Shown: positions 36,131-44,851 of the stretch, piece after piece | Layout of the letters: the number at the start of each line of letters is the position of its first letter | Numbering within the stretch: position 1 is the first letter of the stretch | Assembly (NCBI RefSeq): GCF_009729855.1 | Contig: NZ_WODA01000003.1 | Coordinates: 1-64,000, forward strand | DNA: 64,000 bases | Direction of reading: 5' to 3' | Source: Agromyces luteolus | GTDB taxonomy: Bacteria; Actinomycetota; Actinomycetes; Actinomycetales; Microbacteriaceae | Program-made: the position numbers and the translations under genes | The notes under the pieces: model-generated | The model's database searches: none | The model's input: the letters and a program-made list of their open reading frames with translations, nothing else | What the model was told of the DNA's origin: nothing

Positions 36131-37786
36131 ATGCCCACCGTCTCCGCGCACGTCGCCCGCACCCTCGCCGCCCACGTCGACCACGTCTTCGGCGTCATGG
36201 GCAACGGCAACGCCTGGTTCCTCGACGCCCTCGAGCGCGAGACCGACGCGACCTTCACCGCGGTGCGCCACGAGGTCGGCGGCGTCGTCGCGGCCGACGC
36301 GCACTTCCGCGCCTCGAACCGGCTGGCCGCGGCGACCGCGACGTACGGCGCGGGATTCACGAACACGCTCACCGCCCTCGCCGAGGCCGTGCAGGCGCAC
36401 GTGCCGCTCGTGCTCGTCGTCGGCGACGAGCCGACCTCAGGGATGCGCCCGTGGGGCGTCGACCAGATCGCGCTCGCGTCGGGCGTCGGCGCCCGCACCT
36501 ACACCGTCGGGCGAGCGGATGCCGCGGCCACGACCGTCATCGCGATCGAGCACGCCCTGGCGTACCGGGTGCCGACCGTGCTCGCGATCCCGTACGACGT
36601 CGCCGCGCTCGAGGCGGGGCCGGTGCCGGAGACCGCCGCGCCGAGCCTGCCCGCACCGCTCGCTCCGCGCGGCGACTTCGCCGCGGGCGCGGTCGCGTCG
36701 CTCGCGCGGGCGCTCGCCGACGCGAGGCGCCCCGTGCTGATCGCCGGCCGGGGCGCGTGGCTCGCGGGAGCCGGCGAGGCGCTCGGCGAACTCGCGGCGG
36801 CGACGGGCGCGGTCACCGCGTCGACTTCGCTCGGCCGCGGCCTCTTCCCCGACGGGCGCTACGACCTCGGCGTGACGGGCGGCTTCGGTGCCGAGGGCGC
36901 GATGGCGCTCATCCGCGAGGCCGACGTCGCGGTGGTCTTCGGCGCCTCGCTCAACCAGTTCACGATGCGCTTCGGCGTCCTGTTCGCCCCGGGCACGCAC
37001 GTCGCGCAGGTCGACGTCGCGCCGGCCGCGACGCACTCGCACGTCGGCGCCTACGTGAAGGGCGACGCGGCGCTCGTCGCCCGTGCGCTGGTCGAGGAGC
37101 TCGCCGCGCTCGGCGCCGAGCCGTCGGGATGGCGCGAATCGATCGAGATCGCACCGCTCCGCGCGCACGACCCGGGCGTCGGCATCGTGCCGGAGGACGG
37201 CCGGCTCGACCCGCGCTCGGTGGCCGCACGCCTCGCGGACCTCCTCCCGGAGGACCGCGTGGTCGTCTCCGACGGCGGGCACTTCATCGGGTGGGCGAAC
37301 ATGTACTGGCCCGTGGCATCCCCCGACCGCATGATGATGATCGGCACCGCGTTCCAGTCGATCGGCCTCGGATTCCCGAGCGTGCCCGGCGCTGCGGCCG
37401 CGAAGCCCGATGCGACGATCGTGCTCACGACCGGCGACGGCGGCGGACTCATGGCGATCGCCGACCTCGAGACCGCGGTCCGCACCGCTGCCGGTCGCGG
37501 CATCGCCGTGGTCTGGAACGACACCGCGTACGGCGCCGAGGTGCACCTCTACGGCCGGAAGGGCCTCGCCGAGCCGCCCATGCGCATCCCCGAGGTCGAC
37601 TTCGCGGGCCTCGCGACGGCGATCGGCGCCGAGGGCGTGGTGGTGCGCGAGCTCGCCGACCTCGACCGGCTCGCGGACTGGGCGGCCGAGCCCGTCGCCG
37701 AGCGGCGCTTCCTGCTCCTCGACTGCCGCGTCTCCGACCGGATCGTGGCGCCGTACCAGCACGAGATCATCCGCGTGAACTCCTGA
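36131..37786 (+). CDS. Thiamine-pyrophosphate-dependent enzyme (acetolactate synthase/2-oxoacid decarboxylase-like)
   Basis: A 551-residue TPP enzyme of the acetohydroxyacid-synthase fold. Its Pyr domain holds the activating glutamate in RHEVGGVVAADAHFR (near residue 50). A middle domain follows, and then the PP domain with TTGDGGGLMAIADLETAVR...N (GDG-X-N cofactor motif near residue 437). GAAAGG precedes the ATG. The substrate is not evident; 2-oxoacid decarboxylation such as 4-hydroxyphenylpyruvate to the aldehyde would fit the aromatic neighbours, but carboligation is also possible. A hairpin terminator separates it from hpaH, so it is a separate transcript with its own promoter. Confidence 0.85.
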   Translation: MPTVSAHVARTLAAHVDHVFGVMGNGNAWFLDALERETDATFTAVRHEVGGVVAADAHFRASNRLAAATATYGAGFTNTLTALAEAVQAHVPLVLVVGDEPTSGMRPWGVDQIALASGVGARTYTVGRADAAATTVIAIEHALAYRVPTVLAIPYDVAALEAGPVPETAAPSLPAPLAPRGDFAAGAVASLARALADARRPVLIAGRGAWLAGAGEALGELAAATGAVTASTSLGRGLFPDGRYDLGVTGGFGAEGAMALIREADVAVVFGASLNQFTMRFGVLFAPGTHVAQVDVAPAATHSHVGAYVKGDAALVARALVEELAALGAEPSGWRESIEIAPLRAHDPGVGIVPEDGRLDPRSVAARLADLLPEDRVVVSDGGHFIGWANMYWPVASPDRMMMIGTAFQSIGLGFPSVPGAAAAKPDATIVLTTGDGGGLMAIADLETAVRTAAGRGIAVVWNDTAYGAEVHLYGRKGLAEPPMRIPEVDFAGLATAIGAEGVVVRELADLDRLADWAAEPVAERRFLLLDCRVSDRIVAPYQHEIIRVNS

Positions 37787-37807
37787 GCCTCGGGCTCGCG
37801 GGCCGTG

Positions 37808-37849
37808 GAGCGGATGCCTCGCGCGAGCGTTCGGCCGGGGCATCCGCTC
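37808..37849 (+). terminator. Terminator after the TPP-enzyme gene
   Basis: GAGCGGATGCC (37808-37818) pairs exactly with GGCATCCGCTC (37839-37849) in an 11-bp stem with a 20-base loop, 21 bases after the stop. Confidence 0.75.
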
Positions 37850-37873
37850 GCCGACCTCGAACCGAACTGCCGG

Positions 37874-37896
37874 ATCGTATATGATCTGAGATATCA
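37874..37896 (+). promoter_or_regulatory. hpaH promoter with GntR-type operator, copy 1
   Basis: ATCGTATATGAT (37874-37885) contains the -10 TATGAT, and the overlapping TGATCTGAGATATCA (37882-37896) is an imperfect dyad typical of GntR/FCD operators. A nearly identical block precedes the FAH-RraA gene at 39637. A second dyad, CGATCG-ATA-CGATCG, lies between this site and hpaH. The GntR protein at 41223 is the likely binder. Confidence 0.7.
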
Positions 37897-37952
37897 GGCT
37901 GCCGCGGCGATCGATACGATCGACGCGACGCTCACGACGAAGTGGAGATCAC

Positions 37953-38738
37953 GTGCCAGACCCGTCACGCATCCGTGAGATCGCCGACGAGCTCTTCGCC
38001 GCCGACCGCGACCGCACGACCGTCCCGCTCCTGACCGCGCGCAACCCCGGCATGACCGTCGAGGATGCGTACGCCGTGCAGCGCGAGTGGGCCGAGCGGC
38101 GGATGTCGGCGGGCGCCAGGCTCGTCGGACGGAAGATCGGGCTCACCTCGAAGGTCATGCAGGTCGCCACGGGCATCACCGAGCCCGACTACGGCGTGAT
38201 CTTCGACGACATGGTCTACGAGTCGGGCTCGGTCATCGAGTTCGACCGCTTCTCGAACGTGCGCATCGAGGTCGAGCTCGCGTTCGTGCTGGGCGCTCCG
38301 CTCGAGGGCCCCGACACGACGATCTTCGACGTGCTCCGCGCGACCGAGTACGTCGTGCCCGCACTCGAGGTGCTGAACTCGCACATCGAGCTCGACGGCC
38401 GCACCATCGTGGACACGATCAGCGACAACGCCGCGATGGGCGCGATGGTCGTCGGCGGGCGCCCGGTGAAGGTCGACGCCGTCGACCTCCGCTGGGTGGG
38501 CGCACTGCTCTCGCGCAACGAGACCATCGAGGAGTCCGGCGTCGCCGGCGCCGTGCTCGGCCACCCCGCCATGGGCGTGGCGTGGCTCGCGAACAAGCTC
38601 GCCCAGCACGGCCAGTCGCTCGGCGTCGGGGAGATCATCCTCGCCGGCAGCTTCACCCGGCCGATGTGGGTCGAGCGCGGCGACACCGTCCACGCCGACT
38701 ACCACGACCTCGGGAGCATCACGTGCCGATTCGCCTGA
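37953..38738 (+). CDS. hpaH: 2-oxo-hept-4-ene-1,7-dioate hydratase
   Basis: HpaH hydrates 2-oxo-hept-4-ene-1,7-dioate to 4-hydroxy-2-oxoheptanedioate in homoprotocatechuate breakdown. The 261 residues match this FAH-fold hydratase family along their full length: GRKIGLTSKVMQVATGI, the metal-binding RIEVELAFVLG (E-x-E), VPALEVLNSHIEL, and LAGSFTRPMWVERGDTV near the end. The start is GTG with GGAG seven bases upstream. It is followed by hpaI, whose GTG start lies 15 bases before this gene's stop, so the two consecutive enzymes are translationally coupled. Confidence 0.93.
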   Translation: MPDPSRIREIADELFAADRDRTTVPLLTARNPGMTVEDAYAVQREWAERRMSAGARLVGRKIGLTSKVMQVATGITEPDYGVIFDDMVYESGSVIEFDRFSNVRIEVELAFVLGAPLEGPDTTIFDVLRATEYVVPALEVLNSHIELDGRTIVDTISDNAAMGAMVVGGRPVKVDAVDLRWVGALLSRNETIEESGVAGAVLGHPAMGVAWLANKLAQHGQSLGVGEIILAGSFTRPMWVERGDTVHADYHDLGSITCRFA

Positions 38739-39598
38739 CCCTGCCGCCCACCTTCGCCGCGCGCATCGACGAGGCCGACCGACCGCAGGTCGGCATGTGG
38801 GTCTGCTCGGGCAGCCCGCTCGTCGCCGAGATCGCCGCGGGCAGCGGGCTCGACTGGGTGCTCATCGACGGGGAGCACTCCCCCAACGGCCTCGAGTCGA
38901 TCCTCGCGCAGCTCCAGGCGGTCGCGGCCTATCCAGTCTCCCCCGTCGTGCGCGTGCCGTACGGCGACACGGTGGTCATCAAGCAGTTCCTCGACCTCGG
39001 CGTGCAGAACCTCCTCGTGCCGATGGTGGACTCGGCCGAGCAGGCCGCCGGGATCGTCCGCGCGGTCCGCTACCCGACGGGCGGCGTGCGCGGGGTCGGC
39101 TCGTCGCTCGCGCGCGCCTCGCGCTGGAACCGGGTCGACGATTACCTCGCGACCGCGTCGTCGACGATCAGCCTGTTCGTGCAGGTCGAGTCCGCCGCGG
39201 CCGTCGGCGACGTCGACGCCATCGCTGCGACACCCGGCGTCGACGGCCTCTTCGTCGGCCCCGCCGACCTCGCCGCGTCGATGGGGCACCTCGGGCAGCA
39301 GTCGCACCCCGAGGTCGTCGAGGCGGTGCTCGCGTCGATCCGCGGGGGCGTCGCGGCGGGCGTGCCCGTCGGCGTGAACGCCTTCGTGCCCGCCGACGCC
39401 GAGCGCTACCTCGACGCCGGCGCCTCGTTCGTCGCGGTCGGGGCGGATGTCGCGCTGCTCGCTCGTGCGTCGGAGGCTCTCGCCGATCGCTTCATCGGCG
39501 CGAACGGGGCGGCGGATGCCGCGGGCGAGCCGACGCACGGAACCGGCGGGCCCGCGACCGGCTCGAGCGCCGGATCCGCAGCGCGTCAGAGCTACTGA
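38723..39598 (+). CDS. hpaI: 4-hydroxy-2-oxo-heptane-1,7-dioate aldolase (HpcH/HpaI family)
   Basis: HpaI splits 4-hydroxy-2-oxoheptanedioate into pyruvate and succinic semialdehyde. The 291-residue protein shows the class II metal-dependent pattern. It has GMWVCSGSPLVAEIAAGSGLDWVLIDGEHSPN, the pyruvate-binding arginine in VVRVPYGDT, GVRGVGSSLARASRW, the metal ligands in FVQVESAAAV and GVDGLFVGPADLAASMG. The last 35 residues are a low-complexity Gly/Ala/Thr tail beyond the usual family end. GGGAG precedes the GTG start, which overlaps hpaH. No terminator is seen before the next promoter at 39637. Confidence 0.93.
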   Translation: MPIRLTLPPTFAARIDEADRPQVGMWVCSGSPLVAEIAAGSGLDWVLIDGEHSPNGLESILAQLQAVAAYPVSPVVRVPYGDTVVIKQFLDLGVQNLLVPMVDSAEQAAGIVRAVRYPTGGVRGVGSSLARASRWNRVDDYLATASSTISLFVQVESAAAVGDVDAIAATPGVDGLFVGPADLAASMGHLGQQSHPEVVEAVLASIRGGVAAGVPVGVNAFVPADAERYLDAGASFVAVGADVALLARASEALADRFIGANGAADAAGEPTHGTGGPATGSSAGSAARQSY

Positions 39599-39636
39599 GC
39601 TGCGGCGCCATCCGGCGCATTGCCGATCGACGTCCA

Positions 39637-39659
39637 ATCGTATATGATTTCAGATATCA
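39637..39659 (+). promoter_or_regulatory. Promoter of the FAH-RraA gene with GntR-type operator, copy 2
   Basis: ATCGTATATGAT (39637-39648) followed by TGATTTCAGATATCA (39645-39659) repeats the block at 37874 with only two changes in 23 bases. This copy is the more symmetric: TGAT-T-C-A-G-A-ATCA pairs at all but one position. It overlaps the -10 TATGAT, so a bound repressor would block transcription. Confidence 0.7.
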
Positions 39660-39675
39660 GGAGACGAGGGAGTCC

Positions 39676-41226
39676 ATGACCGCCATCTCGAAGCCCGGCA
39701 AGATCATCGCCGTGCACCTCAACTACCCGTCGCGCGCGGCGCAGCGCGGTCGCACGCCGTCGCAGCCGAGCTACTTCCTGAAGCCGCAGAGCTCGCTGGC
39801 CGAGTCGGGAGGCACGGTCGAACGACCGGCCGGTACCGAACTGCTCGCCTTCGAGGGCGAGATCGCGCTCATCATCGGCGAGCCCGCCCGTCACGTCTCA
39901 CCCGCCGACGGTTGGGCGCACGTCGCCGCCGTCACCGCGGCGAACGACCTCGGGGTCTACGACCTGCGAGCGGCCGACAAGGGCTCGAACGTCCGCTCGA
40001 AGGGCGGAGAGGGCTTCACGCCGCTCGGTCCCGAGGCCGTCCCGGTCGAGGGCATCGGGCAGGGCGACTGGCGCGTTCGCACCTGGGTGAACGGCGAACT
40101 CGTCCAGGAGGACACCTCCGACACCCTGCTCTTCGACTTCGGCCGCCTCGTCGCCGACCTGTCGCAGCACTTCACGCTCGAGACCGGCGACGTGATCCTG
40201 ACCGGCACGCCCGCGGGCTCCACGGTCGTGGTGCCCGGCGACGTCGTCGAGGTCGAGGTCGACGCCCCCGGCGCCCCCGGCGCTCCCACGACGGGCCGCC
40301 TGGTCACGACCGTGACGCAGGGCGAGGTGCCGTTCGGCGACGTCGGCGCCCTCCCCGCCGTCGACGACCGGCAGCGCATCGAGGCCTGGGGTTCCGAGGA
40401 CGCGCTCGCGGCGGCCGTCGCCGCGGGCCGGGCGACGCCGCTCGAAGCCGAGCCGACGGATGCCGCCGAGCCGCCGTTCGAGCTCACCGACGCGCTCCGC
40501 GCCCGGCTCTCGTCCGTCGCCGTCGCGACCCTCTCGGTCGCGCTCCGCAAGCGCGGCTACCACGACGTCTTCATCGAGGGCGTGTTCGCGAACCACCCGG
40601 GCGACCGCATCGTCGGCCGCGCGCGGACGCTCCGGTTCATCCCGGCCCGACCCGACCTCTTCGCCTCGCACGGCGGCGGCTACAACGCCCAGAAGCGCGC
40701 GTTCGACTCGGTCGGCGCGGGCGAGGTGCTCGTCGTCGACGCCCGCGGCGAGCGCGGCACCGGCACGGTCGGCGACGTGCTCGCCCTCAGGGCGAAGGTG
40801 CGCGGCGCGGCCGGCATCGTGACCGACGGCGGCGTGCGCGACTTCGACGCGGTCGCCGAGATCGGCATCCCGGTCTTCTCGCAGGGCCCGCACCCGAGCG
40901 TGCTCGGCCGACGCCACGTTCCGTGGGAGACCGACGTGACGGTCGCCTGCGGCGGCGCGGCCGTCCAGCCGGGCGACGTGATCGTCGGCGACGGCGACGG
41001 CGTCATCGTGATCCCGCCGCACCTCGTCGCCGAGGTCACCGCCGAGGCCGCCGAGCAGGACGCCGCCGACGCGTGGGTGGCCGAGCGCGTGGCCGAGGGC
41101 GAAGCGGTCGACGGGCTGTTCCCCATGGACCGCACGTGGCGCGAGCGCTACGAGCGCGAACGGGAGGCCGCGGCATCCGTCGCGTCGACGATCGCGTCGT
41201 CGCGCAGGGTCGGGGAGTCGCGATGA
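39676..41226 (+). CDS. Fumarylacetoacetate-hydrolase-fold and RraA-like domain fusion (HpaG-type)
   Basis: The 516-residue protein joins two catalytic folds. Residues about 1-225 are an FAH domain (FEGEIALIIGEPARHVS, AANDLGVYDLRAADKG, DVILTGTPAGSTVVVPGDVV) like HpaG, the 5-oxopent-3-ene-1,2,5-tricarboxylate decarboxylase/isomerase. Residues about 275-480 are an RraA/aldolase-type domain with GYNAQKRAFDSVGAGEVLVVDARG and AAGIVTDGGVRDFDAVAEIGIPVFS, a metal-dependent fold known for retro-aldol and oxaloacetate-type decarboxylation. E. coli HpaG has two FAH halves; here an RraA-like half seems to replace one. The ATG follows a GGGAG, and the stop overlaps the GntR gene. Confidence 0.82.
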   Translation: MTAISKPGKIIAVHLNYPSRAAQRGRTPSQPSYFLKPQSSLAESGGTVERPAGTELLAFEGEIALIIGEPARHVSPADGWAHVAAVTAANDLGVYDLRAADKGSNVRSKGGEGFTPLGPEAVPVEGIGQGDWRVRTWVNGELVQEDTSDTLLFDFGRLVADLSQHFTLETGDVILTGTPAGSTVVVPGDVVEVEVDAPGAPGAPTTGRLVTTVTQGEVPFGDVGALPAVDDRQRIEAWGSEDALAAAVAAGRATPLEAEPTDAAEPPFELTDALRARLSSVAVATLSVALRKRGYHDVFIEGVFANHPGDRIVGRARTLRFIPARPDLFASHGGGYNAQKRAFDSVGAGEVLVVDARGERGTGTVGDVLALRAKVRGAAGIVTDGGVRDFDAVAEIGIPVFSQGPHPSVLGRRHVPWETDVTVACGGAAVQPGDVIVGDGDGVIVIPPHLVAEVTAEAAEQDAADAWVAERVAEGEAVDGLFPMDRTWRERYEREREAAASVASTIASSRRVGESR

Positions 41227-41912
41227 GCGTCGAGAGCAAGTCGCAGCGGGCGTACCGGTTCATCCGGGAGCGCATCGACGACGGGCAGTACGTGCCGGGC
41301 TACCGGCTCGTGCTCGCCCAGATCGCGGGCGAACTCGACGTGTCGGTGGTGCCCGTGCGCGAGGCCATCCGTCGCCTCGAAGCCGAAGGGCTCGTGACCT
41401 TCGAGCGGAACGTCGGCGCCCAGGTCGCGCTCATCAAGGAGACCGAGTACCTGCACACCATGCAGACGCTCGCGCTCGTGGAGGGCTTCGCGACGTCGCT
41501 GACGGCGCCGTACCTCACGCCCGAGCAGCTCGGCCGCGCGCGGGCGATCAACGACGAGATGCGCCGCACGCTCGAGGACTTCGAGCCGCACCGGTTCACC
41601 GAGCTCAACCTCGAGTTCCACGCGGTGCTGTTCGAGGGCTGCCCGAACCCGCACGTACTCGACCTCGTGCACCGCGGGTGGAACCGCATGCGGGTGCTGC
41701 GCGACTCGTCGTTCAGCTTCGTCCCGGGCCGGGCGCGCGCCTCGGTCGAGGAGCACGAGCGCATCGTCGACCTCATCGAGCAGGGCGCCGACGCGCTCGA
41801 GATCGAGCTGGCCGCCCGGCAGCACCGGACGGCGACGCTCGACGCGGTGCTCGCCTACCAGGCCGACCACAAGCCGGCGGGCGCGCCGGCGACGGAGGCC
41901 GTCGCCACCTGA
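41223..41912 (+). CDS. GntR-family regulator (FCD subfamily)
   Basis: A 229-residue regulator. Residues about 8-70 form the GntR winged helix (QRAYRFIRERIDDGQYVPGYRL, LDVSVVPVREAIRRLEAEGLVTF), followed by a helical FCD effector domain with metal-ligand-like residues (NLEFHAVLFEG, EEHERIVDLIEQGDA-type segment). It is translated from an ATGA overlap with the FAH-RraA gene inside the Hpa cluster, so it is the obvious regulator of the two promoters carrying the TGATNTNAGATATCA sites. The inducer is probably homoprotocatechuate or a pathway intermediate; repression versus activation is inferred from operator overlap with -10. Confidence 0.88.
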   Translation: MSVESKSQRAYRFIRERIDDGQYVPGYRLVLAQIAGELDVSVVPVREAIRRLEAEGLVTFERNVGAQVALIKETEYLHTMQTLALVEGFATSLTAPYLTPEQLGRARAINDEMRRTLEDFEPHRFTELNLEFHAVLFEGCPNPHVLDLVHRGWNRMRVLRDSSFSFVPGRARASVEEHERIVDLIEQGADALEIELAARQHRTATLDAVLAYQADHKPAGAPATEAVAT

Positions 41913-41992
41913 CGCCGCCGTTCACCGACCATCCTGCGGCGCCCAGCGACGTCCGCCGCCCGCCCAGCACCACTCCGAGAGGATCCACCAGA

Positions 41993-43498
41993 ATGACCCA
42001 CTACGTCCCCGAGGGCCTGCCCGACCGCATCCGTCACTACATCGACGGCGAGTTCGTCGACTCGGTCGGCGGCGAGACCTTCGACGTGCTCGACCCCGTG
42101 TCCAACGAGACCTACGTCCAGGCCGCCGCCGGCCAGAAGGCCGACATCGACCTCGCCGTCGCGGCCGCCCGCCGCGCGTTCGCCGAGGGCCCGTGGCCGC
42201 GGATGCTGCCGCGCGAGCGCTCGCGAGTGCTGCACCGCATCGCCGACCTCGTCGAGTCGCGCGACGCGCGCCTGGCCGAGCTCGAGACCTTCGACACCGG
42301 GCTGCCGATCACGCAGGCGCTCGGCCAGGCGCGACGCGCGGCCGAGAACTTCCGCTTCTTCGCCGACCTGATCGTCGCGCAGGCCGACGACACCTACAAG
42401 GTGCCCGGTCGCCAGGTGAACTACGTCAACCGCAAGCCGATCGGCGTCGCCGGCCTCATCACGCCGTGGAACACGCCTTTCATGCTCGAGTCGTGGAAGC
42501 TCGCCCCCGCGATCGCGACGGGCAACACCGTCGTGCTGAAGCCGGCCGAGTTCACGCCGCTCTCGGCGTCGCTGTGGGCCGAGATCTTCGAGGAGGCCGG
42601 CCTGCCGAAGGGCGTCTTCAACCTCGTCAACGGGCTCGGCGAGGAGGCGGGCGACGCGCTGGTGAAGCATCCGGATGTGCCGCTCATCTCGTTCACGGGA
42701 GAGAGCCGCACCGGGCAGATCATCTTCGGCAACGCCGCACCGTTCCTCAAGGGCCTCTCGATGGAGCTCGGCGGCAAGAGCCCGGCCGTGGTCTTCGCCG
42801 ACGCCGACCTCGATGCCGCGGTCGACGCGACGATCTTCGGCGTGTTCTCGCTGAACGGCGAGCGCTGCACCGCCGGCAGCCGCATCCTCGTCGAGCGGTC
42901 GGTCTACGACGAGTTCGTCGAGAAGTACGCCGCGCAGGCGAAGCGCGTAGTCGTGGGCGACCCGCACGACCCGAAGACCGAGGTCGGCGCGCTCGTGCAC
43001 CCCGAGCACTACGACAAGGTCATGAGCTACGTCGAGATCGGCAAGGGCGAGGGTCGCCTCGTCGCCGGCGGCGGCCGCCCCGAGGGCCTGCCGACGGGCA
43101 ACTACGTCGCCCCGACGGTGTTCGCGGACGTCGCGAAGGACGCCCGCATCTTCCAGGAGGAGATCTTCGGCCCGGTCGTGGCGATCACGCCGTTCGACAC
43201 CGACGAGGAGGCGCTCGAGCTCGCCAACGGCGTGAGGTACGGCCTCGCCGCGTACATCTGGACGAACGACCTGAAGCGGGCGCACAACTTCTCGCAGGCC
43301 GTCGAGGCCGGCATGGTCTGGCTGAACTCGAACAACGTGCGCGACCTTCGCACGCCGTTCGGCGGCGTGAAGGCCTCCGGTCTCGGGCACGAGGGCGGCT
43401 ACCGCTCGATCGACTTCTACACCGACCAGCAGGCGGTGCACATCACCCTCGGGGCGGTCCACAACCCCACCTTCGGCAAGGCCCCGGTGATCGAGTAG
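41993..43498 (+). CDS. hpaE: 5-carboxymethyl-2-hydroxymuconate semialdehyde dehydrogenase
   Basis: HpaE oxidises the ring-cleavage product CHMS to 5-carboxymethyl-2-hydroxymuconate with NAD. The 501-residue aldehyde dehydrogenase has the PWNTPFMLESWKLAPA segment, the general-base glutamate in MELGGKSPAVVF near residue 260, the nucleophilic Cys in NGERCTAGSR near residue 295, and EEIFGPVVAITPF. Family placement as HpaE rather than another ALDH relies on its position next to hpaD and the closeness of the motifs. AGAGGA lies nine bases before the ATG. It is 48 bases upstream of hpaD on the same strand. Confidence 0.9.
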   Translation: MTHYVPEGLPDRIRHYIDGEFVDSVGGETFDVLDPVSNETYVQAAAGQKADIDLAVAAARRAFAEGPWPRMLPRERSRVLHRIADLVESRDARLAELETFDTGLPITQALGQARRAAENFRFFADLIVAQADDTYKVPGRQVNYVNRKPIGVAGLITPWNTPFMLESWKLAPAIATGNTVVLKPAEFTPLSASLWAEIFEEAGLPKGVFNLVNGLGEEAGDALVKHPDVPLISFTGESRTGQIIFGNAAPFLKGLSMELGGKSPAVVFADADLDAAVDATIFGVFSLNGERCTAGSRILVERSVYDEFVEKYAAQAKRVVVGDPHDPKTEVGALVHPEHYDKVMSYVEIGKGEGRLVAGGGRPEGLPTGNYVAPTVFADVAKDARIFQEEIFGPVVAITPFDTDEEALELANGVRYGLAAYIWTNDLKRAHNFSQAVEAGMVWLNSNNVRDLRTPFGGVKASGLGHEGGYRSIDFYTDQQAVHITLGAVHNPTFGKAPVIE

Positions 43499-43546
43499 CG
43501 CGAAGCGCGTATCGAGATCCATCCGACATCGAGCAAGGACGCTGAC

Positions 43547-44689
43547 ATGACCAACCGCGACGATATGACCCTCACCTCCTCCGGCTTCTACGTCTCCCAG
43601 GAGGCGCCGATCCGGAGCGAGAACCCGATCCCGACGCCGTCGGCGCCGGCCCCCGACATCCTGCGCTGCGCCTACATGGAGCTCGTCGTCACCGACCTCG
43701 AGGCCAGCCGGAACTTCTACGTGGAGGTCCTCGGCCTCACGGTCACCGAGGAGGACGACGAGTCCGTCTACCTCCGCTCGCTCGAGGAGTTCATCCACCA
43801 CAACCTGGTGCTCCGAAAGGGCCCGGTCGCGGCGGTCGCCGCGTTCAGCTACCGCGTGCGCACCCCCGAAGACCTCGACAAGGCGGTCGCGTTCTACACC
43901 GAGCTCGGATGCCGCGTCGAGCGTCGCACGGAGGGCTGGACGAAGGGCATCGGCGAGTCCGTGCGCGTCGAGGACCCGCTCGGCTTCCCGTACGAGTTCT
44001 TCCACGACGTCGAGCACGTCGAGCGGCTCGCGTGGCGCTACGACCTCTACACGCCCGGTGCGCTCGTGCGCCTCGACCACTTCAACCAGGTCACGCCCGA
44101 CGTTCCCCGCGCGGTCGGCTTCATGCAGGACCTCGGCTTCCGGGTGACGGAAGACATCCAGGACGAGGCCGGCACCGTCTACGCGGCGTGGATGCGGCGG
44201 AAGCCCACGGTGCACGACACCGCCATGACCGGCGGCGACGGCCCGCGCATGCACCACGTCGCGTTCTCGACGCACGAGAAGCACAACATCCTCGCCATCT
44301 GCGACAAGCTCGGCGCGCTGCGGATGTCGGACGCGATCGAGCGCGGCCCCGGCCGCCACGGCGTCTCGAACGCGTTCTACCTCTACCTCCGCGACCCCGA
44401 CGGCCACCGCGTCGAGATCTACACGCAGGACTACTACACGGGCGACCCCGACAACCCCGTGGTCACCTGGGACGTCCACGACAACCAGCGCCGCGACTGG
44501 TGGGGCAACCCCGTCGTGCCGTCGTGGTACACCGAGGCGTCGCTCGTGCTCGACCTCGACGGCAACCCGAAGGAGGTCGTCGCGCGGACCGACGACTCCG
44601 AGATGGCCGTGACCATCGGCGCCGACGGCTTCTCGTACACGCGCATGGGCGACGAGGAGAAGGGCTTCAAGCTCGGCAACACGCTCTGA
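43547..44689 (+). CDS. hpaD: 3,4-dihydroxyphenylacetate (homoprotocatechuate) 2,3-dioxygenase
   Basis: This extradiol dioxygenase opens homoprotocatechuate next to the hydroxyls to give CHMS. The 380-residue protein carries the metal triad His178 (VRLDHFNQ), His237 (RMHHVAFSTH) and Glu290 (DGHRVEIYTQDY). The 59- and 53-residue spacings equal those of the Brevibacterium Fe and Arthrobacter Mn enzymes (His155, His214, Glu267). Two vicinal-oxygen-chelate repeats are visible. It is the last gene of the cluster and is followed by a strong terminator. AAGGA precedes the ATG. Metal identity cannot be told from sequence. Confidence 0.95.
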   Translation: MTNRDDMTLTSSGFYVSQEAPIRSENPIPTPSAPAPDILRCAYMELVVTDLEASRNFYVEVLGLTVTEEDDESVYLRSLEEFIHHNLVLRKGPVAAVAAFSYRVRTPEDLDKAVAFYTELGCRVERRTEGWTKGIGESVRVEDPLGFPYEFFHDVEHVERLAWRYDLYTPGALVRLDHFNQVTPDVPRAVGFMQDLGFRVTEDIQDEAGTVYAAWMRRKPTVHDTAMTGGDGPRMHHVAFSTHEKHNILAICDKLGALRMSDAIERGPGRHGVSNAFYLYLRDPDGHRVEIYTQDYYTGDPDNPVVTWDVHDNQRRDWWGNPVVPSWYTEASLVLDLDGNPKEVVARTDDSEMAVTIGADGFSYTRMGDEEKGFKLGNTL

Positions 44690-44696
44690 GCGCCAG

Positions 44697-44728
44697 GGTG
44701 GGATGCGTCGGGGTCGACGCATCCCACC
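44697..44728 (+). terminator. Terminator of the Hpa cluster
   Basis: GGTGGGATGCGTCG (44697-44710) and CGACGCATCCCACC (44715-44728) form a perfect 14-bp stem with a four-base loop seven bases after hpaD. Confidence 0.88.
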
Positions 44729-44851
44729 GCCGTCGCGACCCGCGGCGGAACGGTCGTTGTCCCCGACCGGGCGGACCGGATATCGTCGGTCCCCTGAGAC
44801 CCGGTCCGGCGCTTCCGCGCACCGGCACGGTCCCCGCCCGTGGAGGAGCGC

